A DNA stretch of 64,000 bases from Nitrosospira multiformis (GCF_900103165.1 NZ_FNKY01000001.1:1054001-1118000); one strand, 5' to 3'. Counted from the first letter of the stretch, positions 20,601 to 30,476 are shown. Numbers and translations are program-made. The notes: a model not told the origin generated them from the sequence alone.

Positions 20601-22058
20601 TTTGCCTTTCAGGAAGCCGTTGCGTTGCAAGGGGGCATCTTGCAACTCGTTCGAGCGCAGCTCTACTTGAACCAGATTGCGTTCGGCGGAGAGTTGCACG
20701 CCTTGCAAACCGGAAGCATCAATGCGGCTGGCCGTGTCGAGGTAGATGCGACTGCCGTCGGGCTCGATGGGTACCGGCTTAGCGTTATTGCGATCGCGAA
20801 TCCGGTCGTAAGGATTATCCGCCGCCAATGCGCTTACGTTGCCACCCGGTGCAATAATGGAGGCGCTCCCCTGCAGGGCTATTTCTTTGCCGACTAATGA
20901 CACTGCTGAGGGTAGGAAAACCTGAGCATCGGTGACGGTTTTTTTGTCAGTCGCATCGGCGATGATCTCGGTGACGCTACCATGGGACATGGTTAAAGTG
21001 CCGCCCTGATTGGGCAACAGTTTGTTGCTGCCATTTTCCGCGACATTGACAAATCCAGCGGAAAGGCTACTATCCAAAGGGTTTCGCCGCGAAACATCCC
21101 CGGCGGACAGTTGAATGGATCCATTGGCATTCACCGAAGTCGTTGCGGTCAGGCGGCCGGATTGATTCACCAGCAGCCCCGCCAGGGTGATGTTGCCGCG
21201 TTCCGCCGTGATTGTTCCCTGGTTGCTGGCGGTTGAATTGGTTAGCCCGCCCGCATCTACCTCGATCAGCAGGCCACGCAGCGCCGGGTCACTACTGGCG
21301 GCCAGATAGACGGTTTTTCCAGCGCCCAATATGGCCTGCCCGTCCGGCGTGCTGATCTTTCCCTGATTGGTGACCGTGGGCGCCAGTAGCATAATGCGCC
21401 CACCGTTGGCGGTAGCGAGAATGGCACCCGGTTTGATTTCGATATTGCCGGTGAAACCGGTCCCGCTTTCAAATACTGCCGGGAATGTATTATCTATTAC
21501 ACCTGTGTTGCCCGTGAGCAATCCTCCAAGATAGGTTGAATCCTTGATATTGAGCGTTGACGCGACCAACCCGCCAACGTCGACCTGTGCGCCGTTGGCA
21601 AAGAGAACGCCGTTCTGGTTGATCAGGTAAACCTGCCCGTTTGCCCTCAATTGTCCGGCAATCGTGCTGACATCCGGTCCCCACACGCGGTTCAGGGTAG
21701 ATGCGGTGACGCTGGGCTGGTCAAAGACCACCGCCTTGTCGGCGCCGATATTAAAATCTTTCCAGTTGAGAATGGCTTGTTCGCTTAGCTGGCGCACCGT
21801 CATGGTGTGGCCGTTGATCTCGGGCATGCCGCCATGACCTATCTGGCCGTGGCCCACGAAAGGCAGATCGCCGCCCGCGCCGCATGCGCCGCCCGCGCAG
21901 GGCGTCGGCAATGACGCCGGGTCGATGGCGTAAGCTACATTCGACCATGCCTGCATCACCGCGCTGGCGGCCCACAGCAATTTGAAGCTGGTGGTTAATC
22001 GGTGACGCAAGTGCTCGGGACGGGAGCATTTGGCCGAATTGTGTCGCGGTGATTTCAT
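11649..22058 (-). CDS. Giant filamentous-haemagglutinin-like TPS exoprotein (TpsA)
   Basis: A 3469-residue secreted protein, the largest gene here. It has an extended signal peptide (about 44 residues, ending NVAYA). The TPS secretion domain (about residues 75-200) contains the signature NQNGVLFANGAQVDVGG, a form of the NPNGI/NQNG motif recognised by TpsB. A very long Gly/Ala/Asp/Thr-rich region follows, with repeated short beta-strand units such as GSQIDVRAG and ISLQAREG, consistent with a right-handed beta-helix fibre. The C-terminal few hundred residues look like the DUF3739 domain common in this family, ending IRVEVLGLGE. Likely role: surface fibre or adhesin. Cysteines are rare and cluster near residues 54-59 and in one internal CATVC. 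Confidence 0.93.
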   Translation of the reverse strand: MKSPRHNSAKCSRPEHLRHRLTTSFKLLWAASAVMQAWSNVAYAIDPASLPTPCAGGACGAGGDLPFVGHGQIGHGGMPEINGHTMTVRQLSEQAILNWKDFNIGADKAVVFDQPSVTASTLNRVWGPDVSTIAGQLRANGQVYLINQNGVLFANGAQVDVGGLVASTLNIKDSTYLGGLLTGNTGVIDNTFPAVFESGTGFTGNIEIKPGAILATANGGRIMLLAPTVTNQGKISTPDGQAILGAGKTVYLAASSDPALRGLLIEVDAGGLTNSTASNQGTITAERGNITLAGLLVNQSGRLTATTSVNANGSIQLSAGDVSRRNPLDSSLSAGFVNVAENGSNKLLPNQGGTLTMSHGSVTEIIADATDKKTVTDAQVFLPSAVSLVGKEIALQGSASIIAPGGNVSALAADNPYDRIRDRNNAKPVPIEPDGSRIYLDTASRIDASGLQGVQLSAERNLVQVELRSNELQDAPLQRNGFLKGKTVTVDLRKGTPLADIAPFRNNLGRGISEKLTQAGSISLDSGGDVITKSGSILDVSGGTIQYQQGLDRTTTLLGSDGRIYNIADAPIDINYIGFADGYTVTSGKWGTTTIVATPRPVLQGYTEGQSAGTISVSTPWAALQGALRAHATPGLLQRIEADLPKGGTLVIGEASQEVNGGETPDFRARNIVLSQSAPGLLQGFDSGTPAPPESRQSLQLSADLIKQGGFSSLHLFSNDTIHLSAATDLRLSPGGAFSALATSDINVAGNITILSGEVSLKSREGSVQLAPGTQIDVRGGWVNNSPLIFATADNAPLLLDGGKVTLTALKNVVVGASSQIDVSGGGWVDSNNKLTAGKGGNIQLNSTSVDNAGNMLGAVEMRGVLLGYGLFDGGTLAITAPTVRIGGAPSGNSGEYWIDPAAFRQGGFASYSLTGVNNLEIVAGTQIRPQMQNWIPDASYLIRPTGTAMSAFSRIGTLDELFRSPVSLTLASTSALSRLGLGNLTMGVGASIITDPGASVSLSARENLQVLGSIDAPAGHISLRVAPGLIIASEDDNTEGFVSNQHLLVGSSARLQAGSVAQIRRDSADGLRKGRMLDAGSVILSANKGDLILESGSLIDVSGARGEIDQFTTTGVQTIAIAGAGGEISLQAREGMAVNGSLLGKAASVPGAAAGRLSIGLDLYDRTINPNGALGGGAGIYPTQDRILTLTSDPVTGLPTAPANGTARISARQLQAGGFDQIELKSTDVIAIDGGVDLAARRSLTLDAPVLRGNPGASANLQAAYVALGNVNGKNQPGAGTLPVRDPATGNATLTVSAKLVDIRGNSLLDGFSTARYHSDGDIRFSYSLTDSTTNFTGSLKTAGNLIFQAAQLYPVTRANFTLNPEGAYAPGAVTFLSNGGSLSDTPLSAGGKLTVNATTINQAGVVRAPLGQIAFNATGGVTLQDGSVTSVSGDGKLIPFGSVQNGKSWVYQVDPATSNLISSPLAKQISLNAPAVTIASGARADLSGGGDLYAYEFVAGPGGSQDVLDSRYTAAILPAFSSTTSPSVFAPLDHQYQIGSGVSVGDTVYLSGVPGLAAGYYVLLPARYALLPGAYAISTVKGVRDMPLPVLTAALGYQDLPLGTVFAQMDGSSIVAGRTAVAGTDIADSRTSLFHVTPGSVVRTQSQYNDSFSNQFFSETAVSAGTVIPRIAADAGQLQLAATDALLLNGTIGFSTATFVVGKDAKGNAIVRDGRGGEVSVEAPYISLVDSLGPDDGTLQLQTSGLNSLGAQSLLIGGRRTTSSSGDQLTVGAERVELRNSTAATLLAPEIILAAKQQVVARSGSSIRSQGTLDNSAGALQVNGDGALLRVAEAPQPNFNRAIADPSVALLGTLIVEDQTRIASTGSVILDAAADSRIAPSARIDAHAIALSSSRVSMGDAPPDTPGAGLNLTSSLLSSLSELTELTVRSYSTIDLYGSLVLGSIDADGKPRLDSLHLDGWGLVGHGADNKLLQAASVNLTNLNQAACATVCAGDGSGSLTVLALNGDAPNSGRLFIGEGEKHIDGFSSVHIQAQKDIVATGDGKLDLANAGDLQLQSARLGTSTGADQSITNVDGRVNIDQAGSGTGAGTALADAGIGGKLAISGTQISQGGLISVRAGELALQATGAQSEDNVTLQAGSRIEASGVDKKLGGISAYAPAGKVSLQSASGNVDIKAAAGTLSAAVVDLAGATNAADGSVGGNGSDAGTLSIRAGHGSLFLDGDLRAGTAAAGKHQGTFELDVMNLGLGSYSALNRSLAAGGFTQSVDTRIRTGNILIAASDIVHAHQYKLSADQGAITVAGTIAAGGATGGRIELHANNGVTLTQGATLRADATATGEQGGKVVLGTAAGTLDLQTGSQIDVRAGTGGTGGEVLLRAPRTGSGAGDGVAVSGLNSAIQGTSATVLEAVQVYRNVDTLTAGGTNGATLGFGQIDADIASFMAHKNTILDTLGKSGDSAFHIRPGVEVLSPGNLTVDSDWNLYSASRAGDEPGMLTLRAGGDLIVKGSISDGFATAAPGAALGTGPSWSYRLVGGADLSGADPLSVTTTPDGHFILAPGKLIRTGTGDIDVAAAGDVRLGYDQATDSFTQPNASASVIYTAGTAGIAIDPDLFKLPVNRLNASLGANYTVGGGDISIQAGQDITSAPSKQLVADWLWRRGKVNTDGDGTIAANQNTTWWVNFASFQQGIGALGGGDIAVKAGNNINNLSAVIPTNGRLAGAAGSVPDPANLVIQGGGDLTLLAGGDVNSGIFQVDRGHALISAGGSLGSARAVQDTADGSSSDTTPVYTLLVLGDGKIDVRARKDATLEGVLNATTLPAARANTLGNNLNNTPTFFYTYSTTSKLNLASVAGNLTLNNNVGAILDSLPASGLTKAGFKNPNLQVYPAGLEAVALSGNVQVNETRLFPSPSGGLTLLANGNITFGGMTRIYEADPGRVANPLRPAPFLNAVGTSTIPGLSADIHLDTAALPILPLYRNDTQPVRVIAETGSIFGDSQLIILPKQAQFIAGKDISNLNLDSKNLNVADLTLLQAGRDIIFDIRQDAASNKLLGNYDRIRVGGPGLLELLAGRNLDLGNSAGVTTRGSTDDARLPAGGASIVAAAGLGSEATGGLRTPNYTAFIDRYLVAGTAQAGTHPAALTAYMRQLTSQGGLTDAQALAAFRSLPDPQKLPFVSQVLYSELRTTGLEHNLSGASYDRGYDAIQTLFPAADYAGDINLFFSQIKTEQDGNISLLAPGGSVVVGLTNPPAELGALKIDESVRPNIPAAANLGIMAFGEGAIRAFAKEHFTVNRSRILTLQGGDILLWSSDGNIDAGRGAKTASAAPPPVIQTDANGNIFVNPSGAVSGSGIGQLLTGAGTTVGSVDLLAPRGIVDAGDAGIRVAGNLNVAAVQVVGADNIRVGGVATGTPVSDSGVLAGAAAAGSSVGASVTRTVDDFGRGAASTNNSGLSNTRQLMPSFIRVEVLGLGE

Positions 22059-22419
22059 GCGGTGAAACCCTTTAACCAGAATTCGGCAGTTGTAGCGGCA
22101 TCGCTAACATGGCGAAAATCAAAATATATAAAAAATTCATTATGGATCATGAGGCTATCAAGAAAATGACGATCAATTACTGAATTCAGGATTAATCTTT
22201 ATCCAGCGTGGGGCAGGATTGTCGCGAATAAAAAAATTCCTGAAGTAAGCACTTTCAACCAGTTATAAACACGGCGGATATTCGCTGTTTTAGCAGTCAT
22301 CTCTACCGATCAAAAACCGACAAATCCCCACAGAACGTGGGGACCTCAAACCAGAGCCCTTACAGGACGCAGGGCTCCAACCCGAACCCCGCAGGACGCG
22401 GGGCTCGGTGGTGACCTCC
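22059..22419. promoter_or_regulatory. Upstream region of the exoprotein gene
   Basis: 361 bases between the PstS-like gene and the exoprotein gene, both minus strand. The part next to the exoprotein start (22080-22260) is AT-rich and could hold its promoter. The far part (22325-22403) is made of three tandem hairpins listed separately. I looked for a Pho box (direct TGTCA-type repeats 11 bases apart) and found no convincing one by eye. Confidence 0.4.
22325..22403 (-). terminator. Three tandem GC-rich hairpins between PstS-like and exoprotein genes
   Basis: Three perfect stems follow one another. The first is TCCCCAC/GTGGGGA with loop AGAAC (22325-22343). The second is GAGCCCT/AGGGCTC with a 10-base loop containing CAGGACGC (22354-22377). 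The third is CCCCGC/GCGGGG with loop AGGAC (22387-22403). On the minus strand the last hairpin is followed by GTCGGTTTTT, so the array could terminate the PstS-like transcript. It could equally act as a 5' leader element of the exoprotein mRNA. The near-identical loops suggest duplication of one unit. Confidence 0.55.
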
Positions 22420-23757
22420 TTACTCCACCAGTTGCAGTGGAGCGGTCGAATTGCCGAAGCGGGTGCCCTTGGCGCGGAAGGCATCCAGTGCGGCATTCCC
22501 CGTTTCAGGGAAGGTGATGGGATCAAGGATCGTGCCGGGAACGGTGGTGATTACGGCCGGATCGAGCGCCTTGTTGATGAAGGCGGTGGTTACGCTGCCC
22601 CAGGCAGTGCCACTCTGGTGATAACGCTGACCATTCACCGCATTCTTGCGCGTATTGACGGAAGCCTGGTAGAAGTAGTCGTAGCGCCCGCTGATTGCCT
22701 GTGCCTTGTTGAAGGTGGTGGTGCCGACGCTTGCGCCATCAATGCTGGTGAATTGCCAATGGTTGGCTCCGGTCGGAATATTTTCCAGGCCGAGGATGCC
22801 GATTGCGCGTTTGCCCTTGGCGAATACACCGTCCAGGACGCTGGGTACGTTGCCCGCGCTAGGTTCGGTGCGCACGGTGTATTCGCCATAATTGACCGGA
22901 TCGCCCAAATCACCTGATATATTAATCGGCTCAACCGTTCCACCAAAGGCGGCTCCACCCGGGTTATTCAGGAAATACTGGTTGGCGGCGGCTTTGGCAC
23001 CGGAACCGAAGTTCCGGTCGATCACCACCACGGGACCCGCTGGCAGGTTCCCGGTATCCGTCGCATTTCTCAGCTGGCTCCAATCCTGGATACCGCCTGA
23101 GAGGATCGCGGCGATTTCAGCCTTGCTGAACCCGTTCGGGCGCTGCTCCGCTAGATTGTTGGTGACCGCAATGCCGTTCACCACGGCATAAAGCGGCTGG
23201 GACGTAACATGGCCCAACTCGGCTGCAGTGACGGGCGAAACACCGGAAGGCAGGTTCAATCCGGTGAAAAGCGCAAGCTCTTGGTTCGCAAGACCGATAT
23301 CCGGCGCCTTGGGATCCGTCAGGCCGGTATTGGTAATCCGGTAGGAAGGATTGCCCCCGGCGCTGATAAGCGTCGCGTTGCCGATAACCCGGTAGTAAGG
23401 CAGGGTCTGGCCGCGAACCAGCGGGCCGATGCCGTTGGCAAACACTCCCCCCAGGGAGCGATAGACAATCAGCACGTTCGAGCCAGCCGGCAGGGACCCG
23501 GCAGCAGCGGCCAGTTTGCCGTATACGGCACGGAATGACCTGCCCTTGGAATTGTCCGCCTGATCAGTGTAGTAGTCTATGGTGCCCGGGGTAAACAACG
23601 ACTTGGCGATGGTTTCAAACACATTGTTTTGCTCCGCGCCCCCGCCTGTGTAGAGGATCAGATCCGGCGTGACGGTAGGACCCACCGCATATGCCTGGCC
23701 GGCAAAAGCCAGTGCCAGGGAGGCAGCGAAAAGTTTCAGTTGCTGTTTCATTTTCAA
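22420..23757 (-). CDS. PstS-like periplasmic substrate-binding protein
   Basis: A 445-residue exported protein with a signal peptide ending AGQAYA and a PBP-like type 2 fold. It contains TPDLILYTGGGAEQNN, VLIVYRSLGGVFANG, GFSKAEIAAILSGGIQDWSQL and DRNFGSGAKAAANQYFL. The last two match the layout of phosphate-binding PstS-type proteins, where the second is the segment before the ligand-binding Ser/Arg. It is longer than typical PstS (about 340). There is no pstCAB transporter next to it, so it may be an orphan scavenging or surface protein and not a transporter subunit. AAGGAT upstream is a good ribosome site. Confidence is good for the fold, low for the ligand. Confidence 0.75.
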   Translation of the reverse strand: MKMKQQLKLFAASLALAFAGQAYAVGPTVTPDLILYTGGGAEQNNVFETIAKSLFTPGTIDYYTDQADNSKGRSFRAVYGKLAAAAGSLPAGSNVLIVYRSLGGVFANGIGPLVRGQTLPYYRVIGNATLISAGGNPSYRITNTGLTDPKAPDIGLANQELALFTGLNLPSGVSPVTAAELGHVTSQPLYAVVNGIAVTNNLAEQRPNGFSKAEIAAILSGGIQDWSQLRNATDTGNLPAGPVVVIDRNFGSGAKAAANQYFLNNPGGAAFGGTVEPINISGDLGDPVNYGEYTVRTEPSAGNVPSVLDGVFAKGKRAIGILGLENIPTGANHWQFTSIDGASVGTTTFNKAQAISGRYDYFYQASVNTRKNAVNGQRYHQSGTAWGSVTTAFINKALDPAVITTVPGTILDPITFPETGNAALDAFRAKGTRFGNSTAPLQLVE

Positions 23758-23811
23758 TATCCTTTTAAATAAGTTGAATGCCGAATATTTTGGAATTATT
23801 CAGGCAAAGCT

Positions 23812-23860
23812 ACTCCCCGTCCGGCGAAAGTGTGCCGGGCTTTTTACAAAAACGGGGAGT
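23812..23860. terminator. Nested hairpin between PEP-CTERM and PstS-like genes
   Basis: An outer stem ACTCCCCGT/ACGGGGAGT encloses an inner stem CCGGC/GCCGG, with T-runs on both strands inside the outer stem. It lies 16 bases past the PEP-CTERM stop codon and is probably its terminator or a 3'-end structure. Confidence 0.5.
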
Positions 23861-23875
23861 GAGTTGTTTTTAAAT

Positions 23876-24682
23876 CTAGGACAGGGGGCTGGAACGGCGC
23901 CGGGCGATAGTACCCACCAGAGCCAGACCGGCCAGAAGCATCGCCCAGGTTTCAGCTTCCGGGACAGGAGAAACGGTAAGCTCTCCGGCGCTGCTCAGTG
24001 TCACCGTACCCAATAACGCCGCGTTCACGATAGCGGTATTGGAGGTCCCGTTTCTTGTGATTTCGTAAAAACTCAGGCTCTGTCCTAATCCCGCAGTCGT
24101 ATCGAAATTAGCTTTGGTATTCCAATTGGAACCATGCGCAAACTCATAGGATGCATAGTCGGCGGAGCCGTCTTTCAGATGCAGGTAGGTATTTCCCCCC
24201 ACAAACCCGGGGGCGTCTATGGCGCCTTGGCCTCCGTTCGCGCCCGCTGCGCTTGCCGCAGTAATATAAGAATTGACGTTACCAGCCCAAGCAAGCAATT
24301 GAAGATTGCGGGTGCCTGCAGGAGTGCCATCAGCGGGACCCGTGGTCAAATAGCTGACGGGATCTCCATCTATCGAACCGCCATTGGTATCCGCTGCTAT
24401 CAGGTTCCATTTGATATCCGCCACATGGGATGGGCCTACAGCGGAGAGAAACGTATTCCAGTTCGCGTCGGCGGCCAGGTTGTGGGAGATTCCCGCGAAG
24501 GATGAATTGATGTCATCTTTGCGCAAGCCGGTATCCCATGCAAAGGTATAACCGCTCACGGATTCATATGCATTGAACAATACCGAGCTATTCCCCGCCG
24601 TACCGGTATATGCGGCAAAAGCGGAACCTGAAGTGGCTAGCGCCACCACGGCCGCGAGATATTTGATCTTGTTGGATTTCAT
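23876..24682 (-). CDS. PEP-CTERM sorting-domain protein
   Basis: A 268-residue exported protein with a signal peptide ending SGSAFA. A Gly/Ala/Asn-rich passenger has no recognised domain. The C-terminal sorting signal VPEAETWAMLLAGLALVGTI is followed by ARRR. The motif has Ala where many have Pro, which is tolerated in the family. PEP-CTERM proteins are cut by an exosortase (not in this window) and linked to exopolysaccharide or biofilm matrix. The ATG at 24682 has AAGGAG eight bases upstream, so it is preferred over an in-frame GTG at 24691. Confidence 0.88.
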   Translation of the reverse strand: MKSNKIKYLAAVVALATSGSAFAAYTGTAGNSSVLFNAYESVSGYTFAWDTGLRKDDINSSFAGISHNLAADANWNTFLSAVGPSHVADIKWNLIAADTNGGSIDGDPVSYLTTGPADGTPAGTRNLQLLAWAGNVNSYITAASAAGANGGQGAIDAPGFVGGNTYLHLKDGSADYASYEFAHGSNWNTKANFDTTAGLGQSLSFYEITRNGTSNTAIVNAALLGTVTLSSAGELTVSPVPEAETWAMLLAGLALVGTIARRRSSPLS

Positions 24683-25237
24683 TAAAAACACTCCTTGATT
24701 TCAATTGATGAAGTAACCGAACTGCACCTGCATCCTAGGGGGAAATTTTCATAAATGAAAACAACATATTTGCATTAGGAAATGAGCTGATTTCATAACC
24801 TGAATATTTATCCGCAAATGATTCGCATAATTCCTGTTCAGAGGATAAACATGAACCAGGAAATCCACAAAGAACAAAAAAATGTAACGTATTGACTTTT
24901 AGTCATGCTGTCTCTGGCCCGGATATTTTCATCAGCCTGGTCCGAAAATTATCAAAAGTGGCATGAACGATGGCACTTGATGAGTCGTGTTGAAATCCAG
25001 TTTGTGCCACCGGACTTCGTGGGCAATAGTCGTAAGTAAGGGGCTGCCGGGGCACGTTTCTTTCGTGCCTGGGGCGGCTTTTGGAAAGGATTTCCGAACA
25101 AACTGTTGCTATCCGGAAGATTTTCCTTAAAATCTAGCGGCGGGTTGATCCAGAAGTAGGGCGCTGCTGATCGTCCGGGCCTTATGGCATCTACTATATT
25201 TTGGGCAAATCAATGTTTTCGAGCGATGAGATAAAAA
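24683..25237. other. Intergenic region between divergent PEP-CTERM gene and ttcA
   Basis: 555 bases between divergently transcribed genes, AT-rich from 24730 to 24900. It should contain both promoters, but no box stands out. A strong hairpin at 25043-25082 is listed separately. I see no coding sequence here. Confidence 0.4.
25043..25082 (+). terminator. GC-rich hairpin with T-tail
   Basis: Stem GCTGCC/GGCGGC and inner stem GGCACG/CGTGCC around loop TTTCTTT, followed by TTTT. It has the form of a rho-independent terminator on the plus strand, but there is no gene just upstream, so a small RNA or an attenuator before ttcA is possible. Confidence 0.4.
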
Positions 25238-26122
25238 ATGGAAATCGTGTCCAGAAAAGAACAACATAATATTAATAAGCTGCACAAACGGCTGAGGCGT
25301 CTTGTCGGTACAGCCATTGCCGATTTCAATATGATCGAGGCGGGAGACCGGGTGATGGTGTGCCTCTCGGGTGGCAAGGATAGCTACGCGTTGCTCGATA
25401 TCCTGCGCAGCTTGCAGGCCCACGCGCCATTGCCGTTCGAATTGATTGCGGTGAATCTGGACCAGAAACAGCCCGGCTTCCCCGAGCATGTATTGCCGGG
25501 CTATCTAACCAGCATTGACATGCCTTTCCGCATTGTCGAACAAGATACCTATAGCGTGGTGAAACGCGTCATTGCGGAGGGTAAAACGACTTGCAGTCTG
25601 TGCTCGCGTTTGCGCCGGGGGGTGTTGTATCGTGTTGCCAGCGAACTGGGCGCGACAAAAATCGCGCTGGGGCATCATCGCGACGATATTCTTGAAACAC
25701 TGTTCCTCAATCTGTTTTACGGTGGCAAGCTGAAGACCATGCCGCCCAAGCTGGTGAGTGATGATGGACGGCATATTGTGATTCGTCCACTTGCCTACTG
25801 CAAGGAAAAAGACCTGGAAACCTATGCCCAGATTGAGGATTTTCCGATCATTCCCTGTAATCTGTGCGGCGCTCAAAAAAACCTCCAGCGGCAGGCGGTA
25901 AAAGAAATGATGCAACAGTGGGATAAGAAATTTCCAGGCAGGCTGGAGACGATGTTCACGGCGTTGCAGAACGTGCAGCCTTCGCATTTGGTTGATCCTG
26001 CGCTCTATGATTTTTGCGGACTCAAAACGGGAAATGGACCTGTCGCTGATGGCGATAAGGCGTTTGACCCGGAAACTTTCGAGCCTGCGATGGCAGAGAT
26101 CCTGAGTTTGAACAAAGGCTGA
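25238..26122 (+). CDS. ttcA: tRNA 2-thiocytidine(32) synthetase TtcA
   Basis: A 294-residue PP-loop ATPase. It carries the SGGKDS nucleotide-binding motif (about residues 45-50) and the two CxxC motifs of TtcA, CSLC and CNLC, which with neighbouring residues hold the iron-sulfur cluster. [17 protein letters not shown] is the other conserved block. TtcA adds sulfur to cytidine 32 of certain tRNAs in the cytoplasm. Length is normal. It stands alone, followed 24 bases later by the protease gene. Confidence 0.96.
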   Translation: MEIVSRKEQHNINKLHKRLRRLVGTAIADFNMIEAGDRVMVCLSGGKDSYALLDILRSLQAHAPLPFELIAVNLDQKQPGFPEHVLPGYLTSIDMPFRIVEQDTYSVVKRVIAEGKTTCSLCSRLRRGVLYRVASELGATKIALGHHRDDILETLFLNLFYGGKLKTMPPKLVSDDGRHIVIRPLAYCKEKDLETYAQIEDFPIIPCNLCGAQKNLQRQAVKEMMQQWDKKFPGRLETMFTALQNVQPSHLVDPALYDFCGLKTGNGPVADGDKAFDPETFEPAMAEILSLNKG

Positions 26123-26146
26123 TTTCCGGCACTTCAATTTGACTGA

Positions 26147-27529
26147 ATGAAATTTCCCGGCATATCGATGAAGAGATCGTTCAGATTCGTTGTGTTCCCA
26201 ACGGTCTTCCTTGTTTTGCTAACGACAGCGTTGCCCACACGCTCTGCTCTGCCATTCGATAACAAGAGTGGCGTTCCTTCTCTGGCTCCGCTGCTTCAGG
26301 ATGTGACGCCGGCGGTGGTAAATATTTCGGTGCAGACCCGCTCCGCCATCGAAGACAATCCATTGTTTCGCGATCCATTTTTTCGCCGCTTTTTCGAACT
26401 TCCTGACCAGACAGCCCGTCCCGAGCGCAGCGCCGGATCGGGGGTGATCGTGGATGCGGCCAAAGGGTATGTCATTACCAATTTTCATGTGGTCAAGGAT
26501 GCCCAGCAGGTTCTTGTCACGCTCAAGGACAGGCGCCAGTTTCAGGCGAAGCTGGTGGGGACGGATCCCGGCACCGATATTGCCTTACTGAAAATTGAAG
26601 CAAAGAATTTGCGGGCTCTGAGCCTCGGTGATTCCGATTTGCTTAAGGTAGGGGATTTTGTTGTTGCTATCGGCAACCCGTTTGGTCTGGGACAGACCGT
26701 CACTTCCGGTATCGTCAGCGCGTTGGGCAGAAGCGGACTTGATATCGAAGGGTACGAGGATTTCATACAAACCGATGCATCCATCAATCCGGGCAACTCC
26801 GGCGGCGCACTGGTGAATCTCAAAGGGGAGCTGATCGGTATCAACACGGCCATTATCGGCCCCTCCGGCGCCAACGTCGGCATCGGTTTCGCGGTGCCAA
26901 GTGCGATGGTCAAGTCGGTGCTGGATCAGATTGTGCGCTTTGGAGAGGTGCGCCGCGGCAGGCTGGGCGCGAACGGTGAAGATATCACCTACGATCTTGC
27001 ATCCTCTCTGGGATTGGCTTCCACCGAAGGCGCTATCATCAGTACGGTTGATCCCGGCTCGCCTGCGGAAAAGGGGGGGCTGAAGCCACGTGACGTGGTA
27101 ACGGCGATCAATGGGCGCGCGGTGCGCAGTGCCGTGGATTTGCGCAATAAAGTAGGGATGAGACCGATTGGAGAAACAATAGACCTCAGGCTGATAAGAG
27201 ATGGCAAGCCTCTGACCGTAAAAATAAAGATCGACAAGCCGCCTGAATTGGCCGGTAGCGGGGCGGTAGCGGTGCCTCAGCTTGCGGGTGCGGCAGTAGC
27301 AAATCTCAAAGCGGGTCGCGGGCGAACTGAAGGTGTGCTGGTGACCGAGGTGGATGCCAATAGTCCTGCCTGGCTGCATGGGTTCAGGCCGGGAGACATC
27401 ATCATCGGAGTTAATCGCAGGAAAGTACGCTCGATACAGGAGCTCCTTGCAGTTCTGAAAGCAAGCGAAGATGCCCTCATTTTCGATCTGTTGCGCGGGG
27501 ACTTCAGGCTGACAATTGTAATCCGCTAA
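26147..27529 (+). CDS. degQ: HtrA/DegQ-type periplasmic serine protease
   Basis: A 460-residue Do-family protease-chaperone. After a signal peptide comes a trypsin-like domain with the triad His in TNFHVV, Asp in GTDIALLKIE and Ser in NPGNSGGALVNL. Two PDZ domains follow (about 260-350 and 375-455; GSPAEKGGLKPRDVVTAING and PAWLHGFRPGDIIIGVNRRK). It degrades or refolds damaged envelope proteins. The reading frame could also start at the ATG at 26168, which gives a shorter signal peptide. DegQ, DegP and MucD cannot be told apart by eye, so the symbol is tentative. Confidence 0.92.
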   Translation: MKFPGISMKRSFRFVVFPTVFLVLLTTALPTRSALPFDNKSGVPSLAPLLQDVTPAVVNISVQTRSAIEDNPLFRDPFFRRFFELPDQTARPERSAGSGVIVDAAKGYVITNFHVVKDAQQVLVTLKDRRQFQAKLVGTDPGTDIALLKIEAKNLRALSLGDSDLLKVGDFVVAIGNPFGLGQTVTSGIVSALGRSGLDIEGYEDFIQTDASINPGNSGGALVNLKGELIGINTAIIGPSGANVGIGFAVPSAMVKSVLDQIVRFGEVRRGRLGANGEDITYDLASSLGLASTEGAIISTVDPGSPAEKGGLKPRDVVTAINGRAVRSAVDLRNKVGMRPIGETIDLRLIRDGKPLTVKIKIDKPPELAGSGAVAVPQLAGAAVANLKAGRGRTEGVLVTEVDANSPAWLHGFRPGDIIIGVNRRKVRSIQELLAVLKASEDALIFDLLRGDFRLTIVIR

Positions 27530-30445
<2,916 letters not shown>

Positions 30446-30476
30446 GGATATAAGCGTCACCCGTGAGGATTTAACC

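Noticed and set aside
11551-22029. Many open frames of 60-250 codons on the plus strand opposite the giant exoprotein gene
   Set aside because: They are antisense shadows of a long GC-rich repetitive gene; none has a ribosome site or recognisable protein pattern.
22059-22324. PhoB box upstream of the exoprotein gene
   Set aside because: Only isolated GTCAT-like pentamers are present, without the 11-base direct-repeat spacing.
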